The notes: a model not told the origin generated them from the letters alone. Positions 35,677 through 47,710 are shown, counted from the stretch's first letter. The stretch: 64,000 bases of DNA from Ashinkailepas kermadecensis (GCA_034440615.1 JAOTOM010004955.1:565625-629624), one strand, 5' to 3'. Numbers and translations: made by a program.

Positions 35677-36110
35677 TCAGGCAATATTGAGGTTCTGGCA
35701 TGGCTCAAAACGCGTCAAGCGGCGATATTTGCTGCCCAGAGGATCTGTAGGGCCGCCGAGCGGCGGCACGGCAACCATAAAGTTCCAGCCTTGATCAATG
35801 CCAAGTAGCATCGGCTCTGCCACGCCAAAATTGTGTAGGGGAAATTCATAGTTGTAGACGCATTCCTTCCATTCAATGCTCATAAGCGTAATGTTTTCAA
35901 ACAATATCAAAGAACCTGTCGGCCTCAACTTCAATGGTGGCGGAAATCGTGCCAGACACATCGCCTATCATTTGAAATACGAAAATCTGCCCGTAACTTT
36001 GGTGTTGGGGGTCCATTCACGTTCCGGGAATGGCTTCACGCCCTGCCATATCATGAATGTCAGGCGGCCAGCGGCGGGCCGCGGGCCGCGGGCGACGCGG
36101 AGGATGAATG
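35677..36110 (-). other. Possible degraded coding relic of unknown origin
   Basis: On the minus strand protein-like text switches frame several times: PFPEREWTPNTKVTGRFSY, then QMIGDVSGTISATIEVEADR, then SIEWKECVYNYEFPLHNFG with GIDQGWNFMVAVPPLGGPTD. The first and third parts share a frame but are separated by TGA-TAG; the second is in another frame. The composition looks coding, but I recognise no family, and the + strand frames are also plausible. A retroelement, transferred or contaminant fragment, or chance are all possible. Confidence 0.25.
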
Positions 36111-36870
36111 TCAGAAAATAGTTCCACCAGACAATACGCAAGGTAAAACATGCGCAATATATATGTGTAAGTGACAAATAAATTGACATCTGAAGGCAAG
36201 CTAGCTTTAATAAATGCTCTCCACATCAAATTTTATGGAGACAGAATCTCATAAACTGTAACAATATTCTTCGCGCGCACACTAGCAAGCATCCGGGCGT
36301 TCTTGTCGCGGCCGCATATTTCAGAGTTCTTGAATGACATCAGACACCTATTTGGTTCCTTTCTTTACTGGAGGTCCCCCGATGTTCGCATTAACATTGC
36401 GTCTGACGCCTAACGCTGATCTGTGGGCCACTGATAGCCGGGCAACTGACCTGGGGGTCTGACCTGTGGGCCACTGGTAGCCGGGTAACTGACCTGGGGG
36501 TCTGATCTGTGGGCCAGACACCTCTTCTATTGGGCGTCAGTAGCAGCCCCAGCCGCCTGTTTTGGACAGGATCATAGTCTGCCGTAGGACGGCATCCTAT
36601 CGTCCTAGGATCCTAGGACGACATAATCCTAGACAACTGAACATCGATAATTCTTCCCAAGCTGATACAGTCCGGACATTTCGAGTACTTTAAGCCTAAT
36701 AGGTGCATTGGAGCATCCTTTTATTCGTAGAAGCGCTTAGTTTTCGAAAATGTTACAAACTTTTCTTTCAGCTTCATCTGATCGGTTGAATGGTCGAAAT
36801 CTCCTCCACGCTCACCAAGCTCTGCATCCACCAGACTCCGCCAAGTTTCTCAGTTTATCTGCTTGCTGTC
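36111..36870. other. Intergenic DNA with a 43-bp repeat and a 22-bp palindrome
   Basis: A 43-bp unit containing GATCTGTGGGCCACTGATAG recurs 2.3 times at 36418-36515. A perfect 22-bp palindrome lies at 36600-36621. No gene supported. Confidence 0.5.
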
Positions 36871-37490
36871 CGTCCGTCTGTCAGTTGTCTATGTCTGTCC
36901 GTCAGGTGTCTCGTCCGTCTGTCAGTTGTCTCTGTCTGTCCGTCAGGTGTCTCGCCCGTCTGTCAGTTGTCTCGGTCTGTCCATCAGGTGTCTCGTGGGA
37001 CCGTCAGGTGTCTCGTCCGTCTGTCAGCTGTCTCTGTCTGTCCGTCAGGTGTCTCGTGGGACAGTCAGATGTCTCGTCCGTCTGTCAGTTGTCTCTGTCT
37101 GTCCGTCAGGTGTATCGTGGGACAGTTTGGTGCCTCGTCCGTCTGTCAGTTGTCTCTGTCTGTCCGTCAGGTGTCTCGTGGGACCGTCAGGTGTCTCGTC
37201 CGTCTGTCAGCTGTCTCTGTCTGTCCGTCAGGTGTCTCGTGGGACCGTCAGGTGTCTCGTCCGTCTGTCAGTTGTCTCGGTCTGTCCGTCAGGTGTCTCG
37301 TGGGACCGTCAGGTGTCTCGTCCGTCTGTCAGTTGTCTCGGTCTGTCCGTCAGGTGTCTCGTGGGACCGTCAGATGTCTCGTCTGTCTGTCAGTTGTCTC
37401 TGTCTGTCCGTCAGGTGTCTCGTGGGACCGTTTGGTGCCTCTTCCGTCTGTCAGTTGTCTCTGTCTGTCCGACAGGTGTCTCATCGGCAG
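36871..37490. repeat. 61-bp minisatellite
   Basis: About ten units composed of GTCCGTCTGTCAGTTGTCTC, TGTCTGTCCGTCAGGTGTCT and CGTGGGACCGTCAGGTGTCTC. Because 61 is not a multiple of three, the peptide cycles through all frames. All three + frames are open and none is a gene. Confidence 0.94.
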
Positions 37491-38175
37491 GACTGTGACT
37501 GACCCGTCAGCCACCGGCACTCGATAATGCAATGTTTGCCTTGCTCCTCGATAGCGCCGAAACATTAACCTAATCAGCAATGATAGCCACGCGGCTAAGT
37601 GAGGGTCTCGTCTTTTATGCGATACCCGCAGGCGGATAAACAGCACGATTTACACAGGAGTAGATAGGACAGCTCTCGACAGTGCAAGCACACACGACGG
37701 ACAGAGCAACATGATGATCGCAGATACATTATCGTTAAGAAATGGCAAAGTCCGCCGGCCGCGGCCGCGCCCGAGGCCGGGCTGCCATATTCATGTGCAG
37801 TGCCTGGCGCCACCTTGTTTTCGAGTGGCGTTCAGGTGCAGCGTGCGTCTTGCGTCGGCGGTAGAGCAGCCGATGAGGTTGTATGCTGCACCCGGACTTG
37901 AGTGCAGTGGCTGAGCTGTAGTTGGCTGTTTACAGTCGCAAGTGTGACTCATGGAAATTTAAACTTGCGAGCTCATTCGACCAACACTTCATAGTATGCT
38001 AACAAAAAGTTATGTATGGACACTAGAATGCTAAGAAAAAGTTGTCGCGGTTCAGGAAAAATAACTATTCGCTTTATCAATACTTTTTTCCAAGGGTTGT
38101 TGCTCTTCGTTGCATTAACGGATCTAGGGGATATTCAGGTCACGTCTCGTCGGCGTGTGGCTCTACTATTGGTTC
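37491..38175. other. Intergenic DNA
   Basis: A GC-rich patch occurs at 37755-37780. No gene supported. Confidence 0.4.
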
Positions 38176-38390
38176 GCTGTAGCCTTCTGGTCGAGTGTCC
38201 GGATATTGTACCACACCATCACGGTGTATGTATGACCTCACTGTTGATTCGCTGCAGCCTTCTGACGGTCGAGTGTCCGGATATTGTACCACACCATCAC
38301 GGTGTATGTATGACCTCACTGTTGATTCGCTGCAGCCTTCTGACGGTCGAGTGTCCGGATATTGTACCACACCATCACGATGTGTGGCCG
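38176..38390. repeat. 78-bp minisatellite
   Basis: About 2.7 copies of a unit with GAGTGTCCGGATATTGTACC, ACACCATCACGGTGTATG and GACCTCACTGTTGATTCGC. Frames are open on both strands as a by-product. CACCATCACGGTG is a partial palindrome. Confidence 0.92.
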
Positions 38391-39380
38391 TAGAGTCGAA
38401 CGATGGGAGAATGGAATTTCGCGGGGTCATGTGCAATCAATTACTCGCACCTGGCAAACATGTGGTCAATATTTATGGTCATGTCATCAGGGGCGGTCGA
38501 CCCATGTAAGGCACTAAGGCAGTGCCTCACCTGAGTAGAGCTGGGAAGTATTTTTGTATGTTATTTTCGTACAAATGATGTTTTCATCCACTGGAAAATA
38601 GCACAGTTGAAAAACTGGAAACAAATATGTATTTGTAACTCGTAATTATAGTGAAAATTGAAGTTCACATTCACATCTTAGCTTCAAAACAGCTCTATCA
38701 CAGGTTGGCAAAGGCATACCTCTGGCAGATATCGCCATATATTGCGCTTTCGTTTCATAACAAGCGCAGGCTTTCGTTTCAGGCGCAACAAGCTTTCGTT
38801 TCATGACAATTATTTTTGGAGTGGAGTCCATTCTACTCTAATGGAGAACGCTGTGTGATGGACACTTTTGAGGTACATCGAGCCATCTTTTGCACGGAAA
38901 AAATGTTCCCATTCATTCGTGAAAATAAGGGAATGTGCGGAATTGTGGGGCAGGAGCAAGTTAGCTACCCACCCACTTAGGTAGGTACGAGAAGTGGCAA
39001 ATACTAGAACCGAAAGCCCAACGAGGAAGTCTGTTATTGACCAGTGGGTTCTTACTGGGCCTTGATATGATGCTTAGTCAGCTCGGGCCTTGGTTAGCTC
39101 TGTATATTCCATGCATTCACTAGTGTTTCCAGGACGGACATATCAGTCCAGCCAACAAAAAAAAAACAGCTTGATTTGGAGCAAACTTGTTCTTCAATCT
39201 CAAATTATGCAGAACCTAGTTGCATTTTATGAAAGTGTTGCTCTGAGCTCATGCTTGGGAACCTAGTTAGGCACCTACTAAGCTTTCCAAATCCAAGGAA
39301 TTTGAACATTTGTGAATTCTTTTTTACTTGGCCGTACCAAACGACTCAAACCAACTTTTCGAGTCTGCACAATACATGTG
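38391..39380. other. Intergenic DNA with a transposon end
   Basis: CAGGGGCGGTCGACCC at 38488 matches the left end of the local hAT-like MITEs. No partner end was confirmed. No gene supported. Confidence 0.4.
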
Positions 39381-40126
39381 ACTATCTGTGACTCAACGGG
39401 AGAAGGACTTAGGTGTTATTTTGAACACAAAATTGGGGGCATCAGAACAGACCAAAGAAGCCAGGAAGAAGGCACTAAGAATGCTTGGGGCAATAAATAG
39501 GAATGTATCATACAAAAGTGAGGAAGTCATCAGGAAGCTTTACTGTGCATATGTCAGGCCACATTTGGAATACTGTGTCCAAGCTTGGTCCCCTAGTTAT
39601 GAAAAAGATTGTTGGCTTTTAGAGAGAGTACAAAAGAGGGCAACGAAAATGGTGAATGGCATAGGCAACCTGGCATATGAGGAAAGATTGAAGAAACTGA
39701 ATATGTTTTCACTTAGATATAGAAGGCTGAGAGGAGATCTCATCGAGGTTTTTAAATTTGTTCATGGTCAGGAACAGGGTTATCTCAGGGAACTGTTTGA
39801 ATTTAATAGAAATGATGCAATTAGAGGTCATCAATTCAAAATTAAAGTTAATCACAGCAGGACAAGGTTAAGACAGTCTTTCTTCACCAACAGGGTAGGA
39901 GAACACTGGAACCAGCTGCCAGAAACTATTGTCAGTAGCAACACATTGAACATCTTTAAAAACAGCATAGACAATCATTATAAGAAGAGGGGGCTTGTTT
40001 TTCTGTATTCCAGGGAGAGTTGATCGGCGCATTTGGTGGAAAACTGGTTCAGTGTACAGAGTGCAACCAAGAAGGGCCATTGTGGCTCATAGTTGCACTG
40101 ATCTTTTATGTTTTTATGTCTTTATG
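39381..40126 (+). mobile_element. 5'-truncated CR1-like LINE, C-terminal RT segment intact in one frame
   Basis: It starts abruptly inside ORF2 at the VTQREKDLGVI segment. It continues uninterrupted through NRNVSYKSEEVIRKLYCAYV, HLEYCVQAWSPSYEKDC, LRGDLIEVFKFVHGQEQGY and FFTNRVGEHWNQLPETIVSS to a stop at 40021-40023. About 100 bases of 3'UTR follow, ending in TTTTATGT/CTTTATG octamers, as in CR1-type 3' ends. It is very similar to the minus-strand copy at 41.1-45.4 kb. It lacks that copy's frameshift near 41.6 kb, so it derives from a healthier source element. Confidence 0.88.
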
Positions 40127-40386
40127 AATTCGGGTAAATATATAGAAGTCCCTAGGGCACTTTTCGTTTAAAAAAAGTGTTTTTTTCCAGTGTCTTGATG
40201 TAACTTGAAATAATTTTAAATTCATCTCTTTGGGAAATGAAAACTTGTTTTTGACATAAGCACTTCAAGTTGTACTTATATCTCAATTAGCAGTCATGTC
40301 ATGAATAAAATAAGGTATTATTGTGCATTAAGGTGGTAACAAGAAAGTTTTTACATACATTTGCCTTCATAAAGCAAACAAATCGG

Positions 40387-40640
40387 TTAGGTTAGGTTAG
40401 TTTAGGTTTTTTAGTCATTTTTTGTAAAAATTTATTTTTTAATTTGGAAATTATTTTTTCTCCAAAAGCAGCTGATGTTAGGTTAGGTTAGGATGGGTTA
40501 TGATTTTTAAAAAAAGAAGTTTTTAGAAAATAAATTACTTTAATTTTTTATAATTTAATTTTTGGGCATTTTTTCTCCAAAGTCAGGTTAGTCTAGGTTA
40601 GGTTACGTTATGTTGCGTTTTTATTTCATTTTTTAAACAT
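40387..40640. repeat. TTAGG-containing A/T-rich modules
   Basis: GGTTAGGTTAGGTTAG-type tracts at about 40387, 40479 and 40586 each lead into a T/A-rich stretch with ATTTTTTCTCCAAA. The result is roughly 100-bp modules repeated three times with divergence. TTAGG is the arthropod telomere repeat. Confidence 0.75.
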
Positions 40641-41007
40641 TTCTTTTTATGCTATGTTACCTAACTCAAAGTCCCCTTTTTGGTGAAATTTTGCTCACAA
40701 CCTGAAAAGCAATCATTTGCACAGAAAATGAGTGGTCCCATCATCTTAGTCACATTCATAAACATTGCATTGGAATTAAACATTCCAAGAATTCATAAAA
40801 CATCCTAAAGCACAAATTTAGCAAAAAGGACATGAATATCAATCAAAAACATTTCAAACAGCCACAGAAAAAAAACATCCTTTGTGACAATGAAGATGTA
40901 GGCCATACCCCCTCACTTCAACAAAATATGGGAAGTATACAGAAAAGGTGTTTTGTGTTTGGCAGCATACATTGTAGAACTATGTAATATTACAATAAAA
41001 ACATAAC

Positions 41008-41110
41008 CCAACCTAACCTGACCTAACCTAACATAGTGTACTGATGTTAGATCACCTAAACCTACTGATATTAGATCACCTAATCCTACTGATGCTGGAT
41101 CATATAATAT
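41008..41110. repeat. CCTAA tract plus 24-bp triplicate
   Basis: CCAACCTAACCTGACCTAAC lies at 41008-41035 in the opposite orientation to the tracts at 40.4 kb. Three 24-bp copies of TACTGATGTTAGATCACCTA plus AACC follow at 41039-41110. Confidence 0.8.
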
Positions 41111-41230
41111 CACTACATCATTGGACATATAAAGACATAAAGACATAAAAGATCAGTGCAACTATGAGCCACAAGGGCCCTTCTTGGCTGCACTCTGTAC
41201 ACTGAGCCAGTTGTCCATCAAATGTGCTGA

Positions 41231-44145
41231 TCAACTCTCCCTGGAATACAGAAAAACAAGCCCCCTATTCTTATAATGATTGTCTATGCTGTTCTTAAAG
41301 ATGTTCAGTGTGTTGCTACTGACAATGGTTTCTGGCAGCTGGTTCCAGTGTTCTACTACCCTGTTGGTGAAGAAGGACTGTCTTAACCTTGTCCTGCTGT
41401 GATTAACTTTAATTTTGAATTGATGACCTCTAATTGCATCATTTCTTTTAAATTCAAACAGTTCCCTGAGATAACCCTGTTCCTGACCATGAACAAATTT
41501 AAAGACCTCGATGAGATCTCCTCGCAGCCTTCTATATCTAAGTGAAAACATATTCAATTTCTTCAATCTTTCCTCATATGCCAGGTTGCCCATACCATTC
41601 ATATGTCTGTTGCCCTCTTTTGTACTCTCTCTAAAAGCCAACAATCTTTCTCATAACTAGGGGACCAAGCTTGGACACAATATTCCAGATGTGGCCTGAC
41701 ATATGCACAATAAAGCTTCCTGATGACTTCCTCACTTTTGTATGATACATTCCTATTTATTTCCCCAAGCATTCTTAGTGCCTTCTTCCTGGCTTCTTTG
41801 GTCTGTTCTGATGCCCCCAATTTTGTGTTAAAAATAACACCTAAGTCCTTCTCCTGCTGAGTCACAGATAGTATTTGGCCACCCATCAAGTATGGAGCCT
41901 TGATATGCTGCCTACCTACATGCATGATTTTGCACTTATCAAAATTAAATTTCATTTGCCATTTTTCGGACCACTTCACAAGCTCGTCTAAGTCTTTCTG
42001 CAGCAAGACCTGCTCATTGTGCCCTGTTATTGCCCTAAAGACCTTCAAATCATCTGCAAATTTCAAAACCTTACTGCTTAGGCCACTTTCAATGTTATTT
42101 ACAAACATAATGAACATTAGTGGTCCCAGTACTGACCCTTGGGAGACTCCACTAAGAACATTTTGCCATGATGATTTTGTACCATTTAGCATCACTCTCT
42201 GCTGTCTATCTCAAAGCCACAACCCTATCCATTTTAGGATGTTACCCACAATACCATGGGCCTGAAGCTGCATCATTAACCGTTTATGAGGTACCTTGTC
42301 AAAGGCCTTGCTAAAGTCAAGATATGCTACACCAACCTGATTTCCCTTATCAAATTGTTCTGTAGCAAAATTAAAAAAGTCCAAGAGATTTGTGAGACAC
42401 GATCTCCCTTTTCTAAACCCATGTTGAGTATCTTGAATCACTCTGTTTCCTTCCAGAAAACTAACTATTTTATCCTTGATAATTGATTCAAGTACATTGC
42501 AGACTAGTGATGTGAGGATTACTGGCCTATAGTTTTCAACTTTCCCTCTTTCTCCTTTCTTGAAAATAGGAACTACATTTGCCCTTTTCCAATCGGTTGG
42601 AATTTCGTTTTGTGAAACTGATCTACAAAATATTATACTGAGTGGAATTGCCAATTATTTTTCAGCTTCCCACAATACCCTAGCATAGATTCCATCAGGT
42701 CCTGCTGCCTTGTTTGGCTTTATTTTCCTGACATAATTCAAAACAACATCACTGTCAATGAAATCAACATCATGTAACTGATCACCTGTTGCTGGGCTGT
42801 GGTTCACAGTTGGCAGATTTGTCACATCCTCCAATGTAAACACTGATTTAAACTGCTTGCTCAATTCCTCAACCATCTCACTATCCTCACTCAATATAAT
42901 CCCATTTACTTCCAGTGGACCAATTGTGCTTGAAACTTTACTTAGCTTGTAGAAACTAAATAGCTTTTTACTGTCCCCATTACAGTTCCTAGCCAAATCC
43001 AATTCTTTTGCTCGCTTTGCTGCTCTGGTTTTCTGTTTCACAGCGTCTCTAGCTTTTTGATACAACCTTAGATTTACTATATTTGAAGCTTCCTTAAATA
43101 CTCTAAATGCATCTTTCTTAGCCTTAATTGCTTTTGTCAAATCTGGTGTAAGCCATGCTGGCTTTCCTACTCTTCTTTTGCGCCTTTGCTTTTGGGGGAC
43201 ATGTCTAATCTGAATTTCCCTCAAGTAAGATTTGAACTTTTCCCACATTTCACAGGCATTTAAATCGGAGAATTCTTCTTCCCATTTTATGGCACTTAAA
43301 GCTGCTCTCATGCAGTCAAAGTCTGCCCTGTTAAAATTTGGAACCTTTGCCAAATTATCCTTGATTGTCCCTGCTACATGTGCCTTGAATCTCAGTATGT
43401 TATGGTCACTTCTTCCCAGAGTTTCTCCTACAGTCAAGTCTTGAACTAAATCACTTAAATCCGAGAAGACAAGGTCCAGGAATTAGCCCTGCCTAGTTGG
43501 TTCTGTTACAAACTGGTGTAAGAACAGGTCCTCTTCAAGGCATTTCCTAAACAGTTTACATGCTGGGGAGCCAACACCAACATTTTCATATCCTTTTAGA
43601 TTAAAGTCACCAAGAATAAGGCATTTCCTCTGAAAGTTTCTACTGATTTCCTCACAAATCACCTTATCAAGCTCCAGTTGCTGAGAATGTGGCAAGGTTC
43701 CTGATCGGTACAAAGCTCCTATTCTCAGTTTATTGCTGTTGCCTTTTCCCACAGAAACATCAAGCCAAATGGACTCCACAGACACATTTTTTACCCCATC
43801 TGCTACTTTTTGAGAACTGAATAAGCTATTCACATAGAGCATTACACCACCCCCTTTCACTGCTGGACCCCTATTAAATGAAAACATATTGTATCCCTGG
43901 ATCTCATAGTCCTGCAAGTTATGCCCAAAATACCCCTCACTGACCCATGCTTCAGTAATGCAAACAAAATCTGGTTCCTCATCAGCAACATAACACTTGA
44001 ACTCGTCAAATTTGGATCGAATACTCTGAGCATTAAGCATCATACACTTAAGAAATGTTCCATAACCATGTTTGGTATTTTTCATGCTGAGTAGCTCTAT
44101 CATCTCTGGATAAGCTACCACTCTGCCCCCTTGATCTACTGCCAT
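41231..44145 (-). pseudogene. CR1-like ORF2: AP-like endonuclease and reverse transcriptase, disrupted
   Basis: The endonuclease (44040-43400) shows MMLNAQSIRSKFDE, FVCITEAW, GGGVMLYV, LILGDFN and GRSDHN in the proper order, so its catalytic Asn, Glu, Asp and His positions are present. The RT shows DWKRANVVPIFKKG, HGFRKGRSCLTNLLDF, YLDFSKAFDKVPHKRL (motif A, about 42318), GVSQGSVLGPLMF (motif B) and KFADDLKVF (motif C, 42060-42049). A C-terminal domain follows, ending VFLYSRES. Breaks are a TAA at 43483-43485, a stop at 42655-42657, a stop at 42211-42213 (all in one frame) and a -1/+1 shift near 41600-41640. The start could be further upstream than 44145. The element encodes target-primed reverse transcription machinery in the nucleus. 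Confidence 0.9.
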
Positions 44146-44241
44146 CCCTATTTGCTGACTGTGAGGTTCTATTGCCTATGCTGTCACTATTGGCATATTC
44201 ATGAGATGGTAATGCCACTTCTTCCCTCCCCACCCCATTAT

Positions 44242-45205
44242 CTAGTTTCCCTGAAGGACATGTTCATACACTTTACTTAACACTTGCACCCCCCTCTCGG
44301 AGAAGTGCAGGCAATCCCTTTGATAGAGGTCCCATGAACCATAAAACCTGCACCACTTGTCAACAAAGGTCAAACCTAACTCATTGCAGAGCCTACCCAC
44401 CCTGGCATTGGCTGCCAGTGCCCTAGAGCTCCACTCAGGGGAGACTTCAGCCCTGGGCAGAATAGCTGTCACAATAACTCTGCTTTTGCTCTGCTTCAGG
44501 GTGGCCAGAAGGGCCCTGTAGTCCTGCAGCAGCTCCTCACTCCTAGCAGGACCTACGTTGTTCACTCCTACCTGCACTATAACTGTACTAAACTGGTCCT
44601 CACTGGTGGCCTGTGCCACCACTGGGACCAGGTCTCTAACCTTGGCACCAGGCCTGGTGATGCACCTCCTGCCTCTCCTACCTTTACAGAAAACTCTATC
44701 TAAATGCCGCACCCGAGAGTCTCCTACCACCAGCACAGTCTCCTTGCTGCTATCACTGCTATCACTATCCTGCGGGCAGTCCTCCAGTGCCTGGAACCTA
44801 TTGGATGTTATTACTCCTGCCTGTTGAGCTGCTTCACTAGGTTGCTTCCCACTCCTACCACCTACCACCTGCCACGCACTGCCCCCTTGCTTAGGCTCAC
44901 TCCTCCAAATCCTCCACCCCCCTGACTTTAAACCACTGCCCCTCCTGTGCGCTACAACTAGAAATATTCTGTTCACTAGGAATACTTCTCTCTTCAGATC
45001 TCCCTGCCACCTCCACAGCAGGGGAAGCTACAGTTACCTGGTGGCCTGTGACCACCTGGGCATATGATGCCCCTGCTACAGACTGCCTCTTACATGTTAC
45101 CCTTTCTGGCCAGCCCTGTGAAGCAAGGGAAGCTTTGAGCTTGGAAAGCTCTGCCTTAAGGGCCCTAACCTCATCCTCTTGTGCCTGCATCGTGGTAGTA
45201 ACCAT
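44242..45205 (-). pseudogene. CR1-like ORF1 with SGNH/GDSL-type esterase domain, one frame break
   Basis: The N-terminal part (45205-44897) has a short coiled-coil-like segment (ALKAELSKLKASL), then a low-complexity Ser/Val region. The second part (to 44242) is in another frame and holds the esterase domain: LVVGDSRVRHLDRVF (GDS block with the nucleophile Ser), VQVGVNNVG (the G-x-N block) and YQRDCLHFSERGV (the D-x-x-H block). An esterase in ORF1 is a known trait of CR1-group LINEs. The frames cross in the region near 44900-44976, which contains a G6 run, so an indel there is likely. ORF1 normally binds element RNA. The esterase's role is not established. Confidence 0.85.
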
Positions 45206-45400
45206 CCTAGGTCTATGCTAGTTCCTAACTATGCAGCACTTACAAGGTAATCACTGTGCAGAAAGTTGACTGGTTTTAAAGAAAGAAGAAATCACTCGCT
45301 GAATAACTTCCAAAAATGAAATAAATAGCTGAAAACACTAGACAAAGACACATTAGATACACTAGACAAAGACAGACAGAATGGACAAAATGGCGCTGGG

Positions 45401-46146
45401 CAGCGTCTCTTGGTGTAAATATTATAATCTGCTTGCTAAAAAAGAAACTTATGAGCTAAAACTATGCAAATATATGCACAGAAGTAATTGCTAAATACGT
45501 ATCCACAGTTAAGCCTAGGATACTGTCCGGTTCTGCAACAACTTATCTCGAAAGTAGGAGCTCCACACCAACGTGTTTCCACCTTGACACCTGGCGGCGA
45601 ACCATGGAGTATCATTAATGTATCAATGTATTATCTGCAGTATCAATACTAGGTGACATTATTTCAAAGAACGAAAATCTTGCTTACATGTTATTTCCCA
45701 AAGAAATTGCACCTAAAGAAGTTGCTGGATAAGCTTCTGCAAGTCCAATCCATGCATTCTTGTTTCTGATTTGCTCTAGGGGCTTCTATGTCAGCAAAAA
45801 GAGAAGTTTTTTGTTTGTCAAGAAAAACTGATTGGATTGTCCTTAAATACCTATTTTGTTGTGCCATGCTTGTGTAGAATGGACAAAAGTAGTCATGCCT
45901 ATATTAGGAAACATTGTCAGTCCATACAAGATATATTTTGTGGGTGAAGAAGTAGGCATGTAAAGACCCAATTATTGTAAAATACATTGCTGAATGTTTG
46001 CTTCAGTTTACCAAAGTACATACACAACATAGCATGCCTATATGAATTGTAATTTTCTTTAAACTATTGTGATAAGAAGCTTTCTATCTGAGCTAACATT
46101 ATTCCTGGATCTGCACCTGTATCTGTGGAATCGACGTTCTGTCTCA

Positions 46147-46148
<2 letters not shown>
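45401..46148. other. Intergenic DNA
   Basis: AT-balanced unique sequence; part may be 5'UTR of the LINE. No gene supported. Confidence 0.4.
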
Positions 46149-46217
<69 letters not shown>

Positions 46218-46245
46218 GATACACATACATACATGCATACATACA

Positions 46246-46333
<88 letters not shown>
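46149..46333. repeat. (AT)n(ACAT)n(AT)n compound microsatellite
   Basis: AT repeat to about 46213, then ACAT tetramers to about 46274, then AT repeat again. Confidence 0.97.
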
Positions 46334-46337
<4 letters not shown>

Positions 46338-46500
46338 CTGCTCTCTCTCTAACATCCTCACTAATATCGACCATCATCAAAAATACGAAATCTCACTGGT
46401 AAATCATTGAAAGATAGTTTTCTTATCTATCATATAAGGAAAAATTACACGTCATCAAGAAAGGACCAGGGAGGCCAGCGCTGTTTTGGGAAGCCCAGGC

Positions 46501-46782
46501 AGGGGCGGATACAGAAGGATCTGGAGGCATATACCCCTGATGGAAGGTGGTGCCCCTGCTGCCGGGAAAAGGCTCCGCTCCGGGAAGGCTCAATTGCATC
46601 CTTACCTCAAAATTTTCAGCCAGAGGGCTCCCCTGTGAGAAACAGCTGTGAATTTTCAGAACCAAAGAAATAAAGTGTGGAAAATCCGAGAACATTTTGT
46701 TCCGGGGAGGAGGGCGGGGAGGGGAGGTGCAGTCGCGATTTTTTTCTGCCCTACCTCATTTGGATGCCTCGGACCGCCACTG
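46501..46782. mobile_element. 282-bp hAT-like MITE
   Basis: The left end is CAGGGGCGGATACAG. The right end read inward is CAGTGGCGGTCCGAG. Interior phrases GGAAGGTGGT and AAAAGGCTCC match the MITE at 19845-20055 in the same order. No target duplication is visible, so the boundaries are less certain. Confidence 0.55.
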
Positions 46783-47710
46783 CATGTCATCACAAGTCGT
46801 CGACCTGGAACCCATTGTTTGGCTACGCTTCTATAAGCCTTGTCATATGTTGTGTGAGGTCCATGACGCACATAGTGAGAGAGAGAGGGCAAGATTTAGC
46901 GCATCATGCATCCACGCATACGTGGACTCTGTGCGCGGTGTAAGGTTTTAAAATCTGAGCTGGTGGTGCTGGTGTCATTTCGGATGGTCAGGTCAATGAA
47001 GGCTGGTCTAGCCGTGGTAATTTAGACATGGACGTAGTAAGTGTGGGGTGGGGTGGGGAACCAGTCCCCGACCCCTCACTTTTCGGCCGTCGCCCCTCCG
47101 ACCAGAAGAGTGCGCCCCTTCCTGGTGCTAGAATGCACTCTCCTTGAAATCTTCACCCGAAGGCGCTCACCTGAGTACAACAGACGCCTGCCAGCAAGCT
47201 TGAGTGCACCCACCCCCTGCATTTTCAGCCAAAGTTCCCAGGGCCTTCAAGTATACCCCTACATCACACCTCAAATTTATAAATAAGTGGCACCTCTCCA
47301 GATAAGCTGGCGCTACCTGGAAGTCGTCCCCCGTCCCCCCACCCCCTCTATTTCCACCAACACTTTTCCTGTGGCGCCTAACCTACTGAGTGTAGGTAGG
47401 CATCGGTAGGCATGCGTAGACTAAACACCACTGAGATGTATCATGCAGTTTCTATGTAACGTTGAAATGACTGACATGGTTACTATATGAAGCTTGGATC
47501 GCGATTTACGACGTTGGAGTTGCTCATGTAATTTGTGGATAAGAATCATGACTAAATTATCTTGGTAATTGTTTGCCAAAGAAAATATGTAATATGCATA
47601 GTTTACAAACACCCGTATTTCTTGGTGGTAAATTATTGTAGACAGTTTAAAAGTTAGGTTAATCTTGACGATCCAAGAAAGATTTAAAGTCGAAAAATTT
47701 TCTAACTATT
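46783..47710. other. Intergenic DNA with decayed repeat phrases
   Basis: A C/G-rich block at 47040-47340 has the texture of the local MITEs and shares AAGTGGCACC with 25.6 kb. No gene supported. Confidence 0.4.

Larger units (their letters stand above)
41128..45400 (-). mobile_element. Near-full-length CR1-like LINE retrotransposon
   Basis: A ~4.3-kb non-LTR element with two ORFs. ORF1 (45205-44242) is an esterase-type protein. ORF2 (about 44145-41231) has an endonuclease and reverse transcriptase. The 3' end carries TTTTATGTC/TTTATGTC octamers (41128-41155), a CR1-type hallmark, and no poly-A. The 5' boundary is uncertain; sequence upstream of 45205 to about 45400 is taken as 5'UTR. Three in-frame stops and a frameshift in ORF2, plus a frame break in ORF1, mean this copy cannot move on its own. 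Target duplications were not identified. Confidence 0.9.

Noticed and set aside
36750..37527. Cys/Val/Ser-rich frames of ~250 codons resembling a secreted protein
   Set aside because: All three + frames are equally open over the 61-bp repeat.
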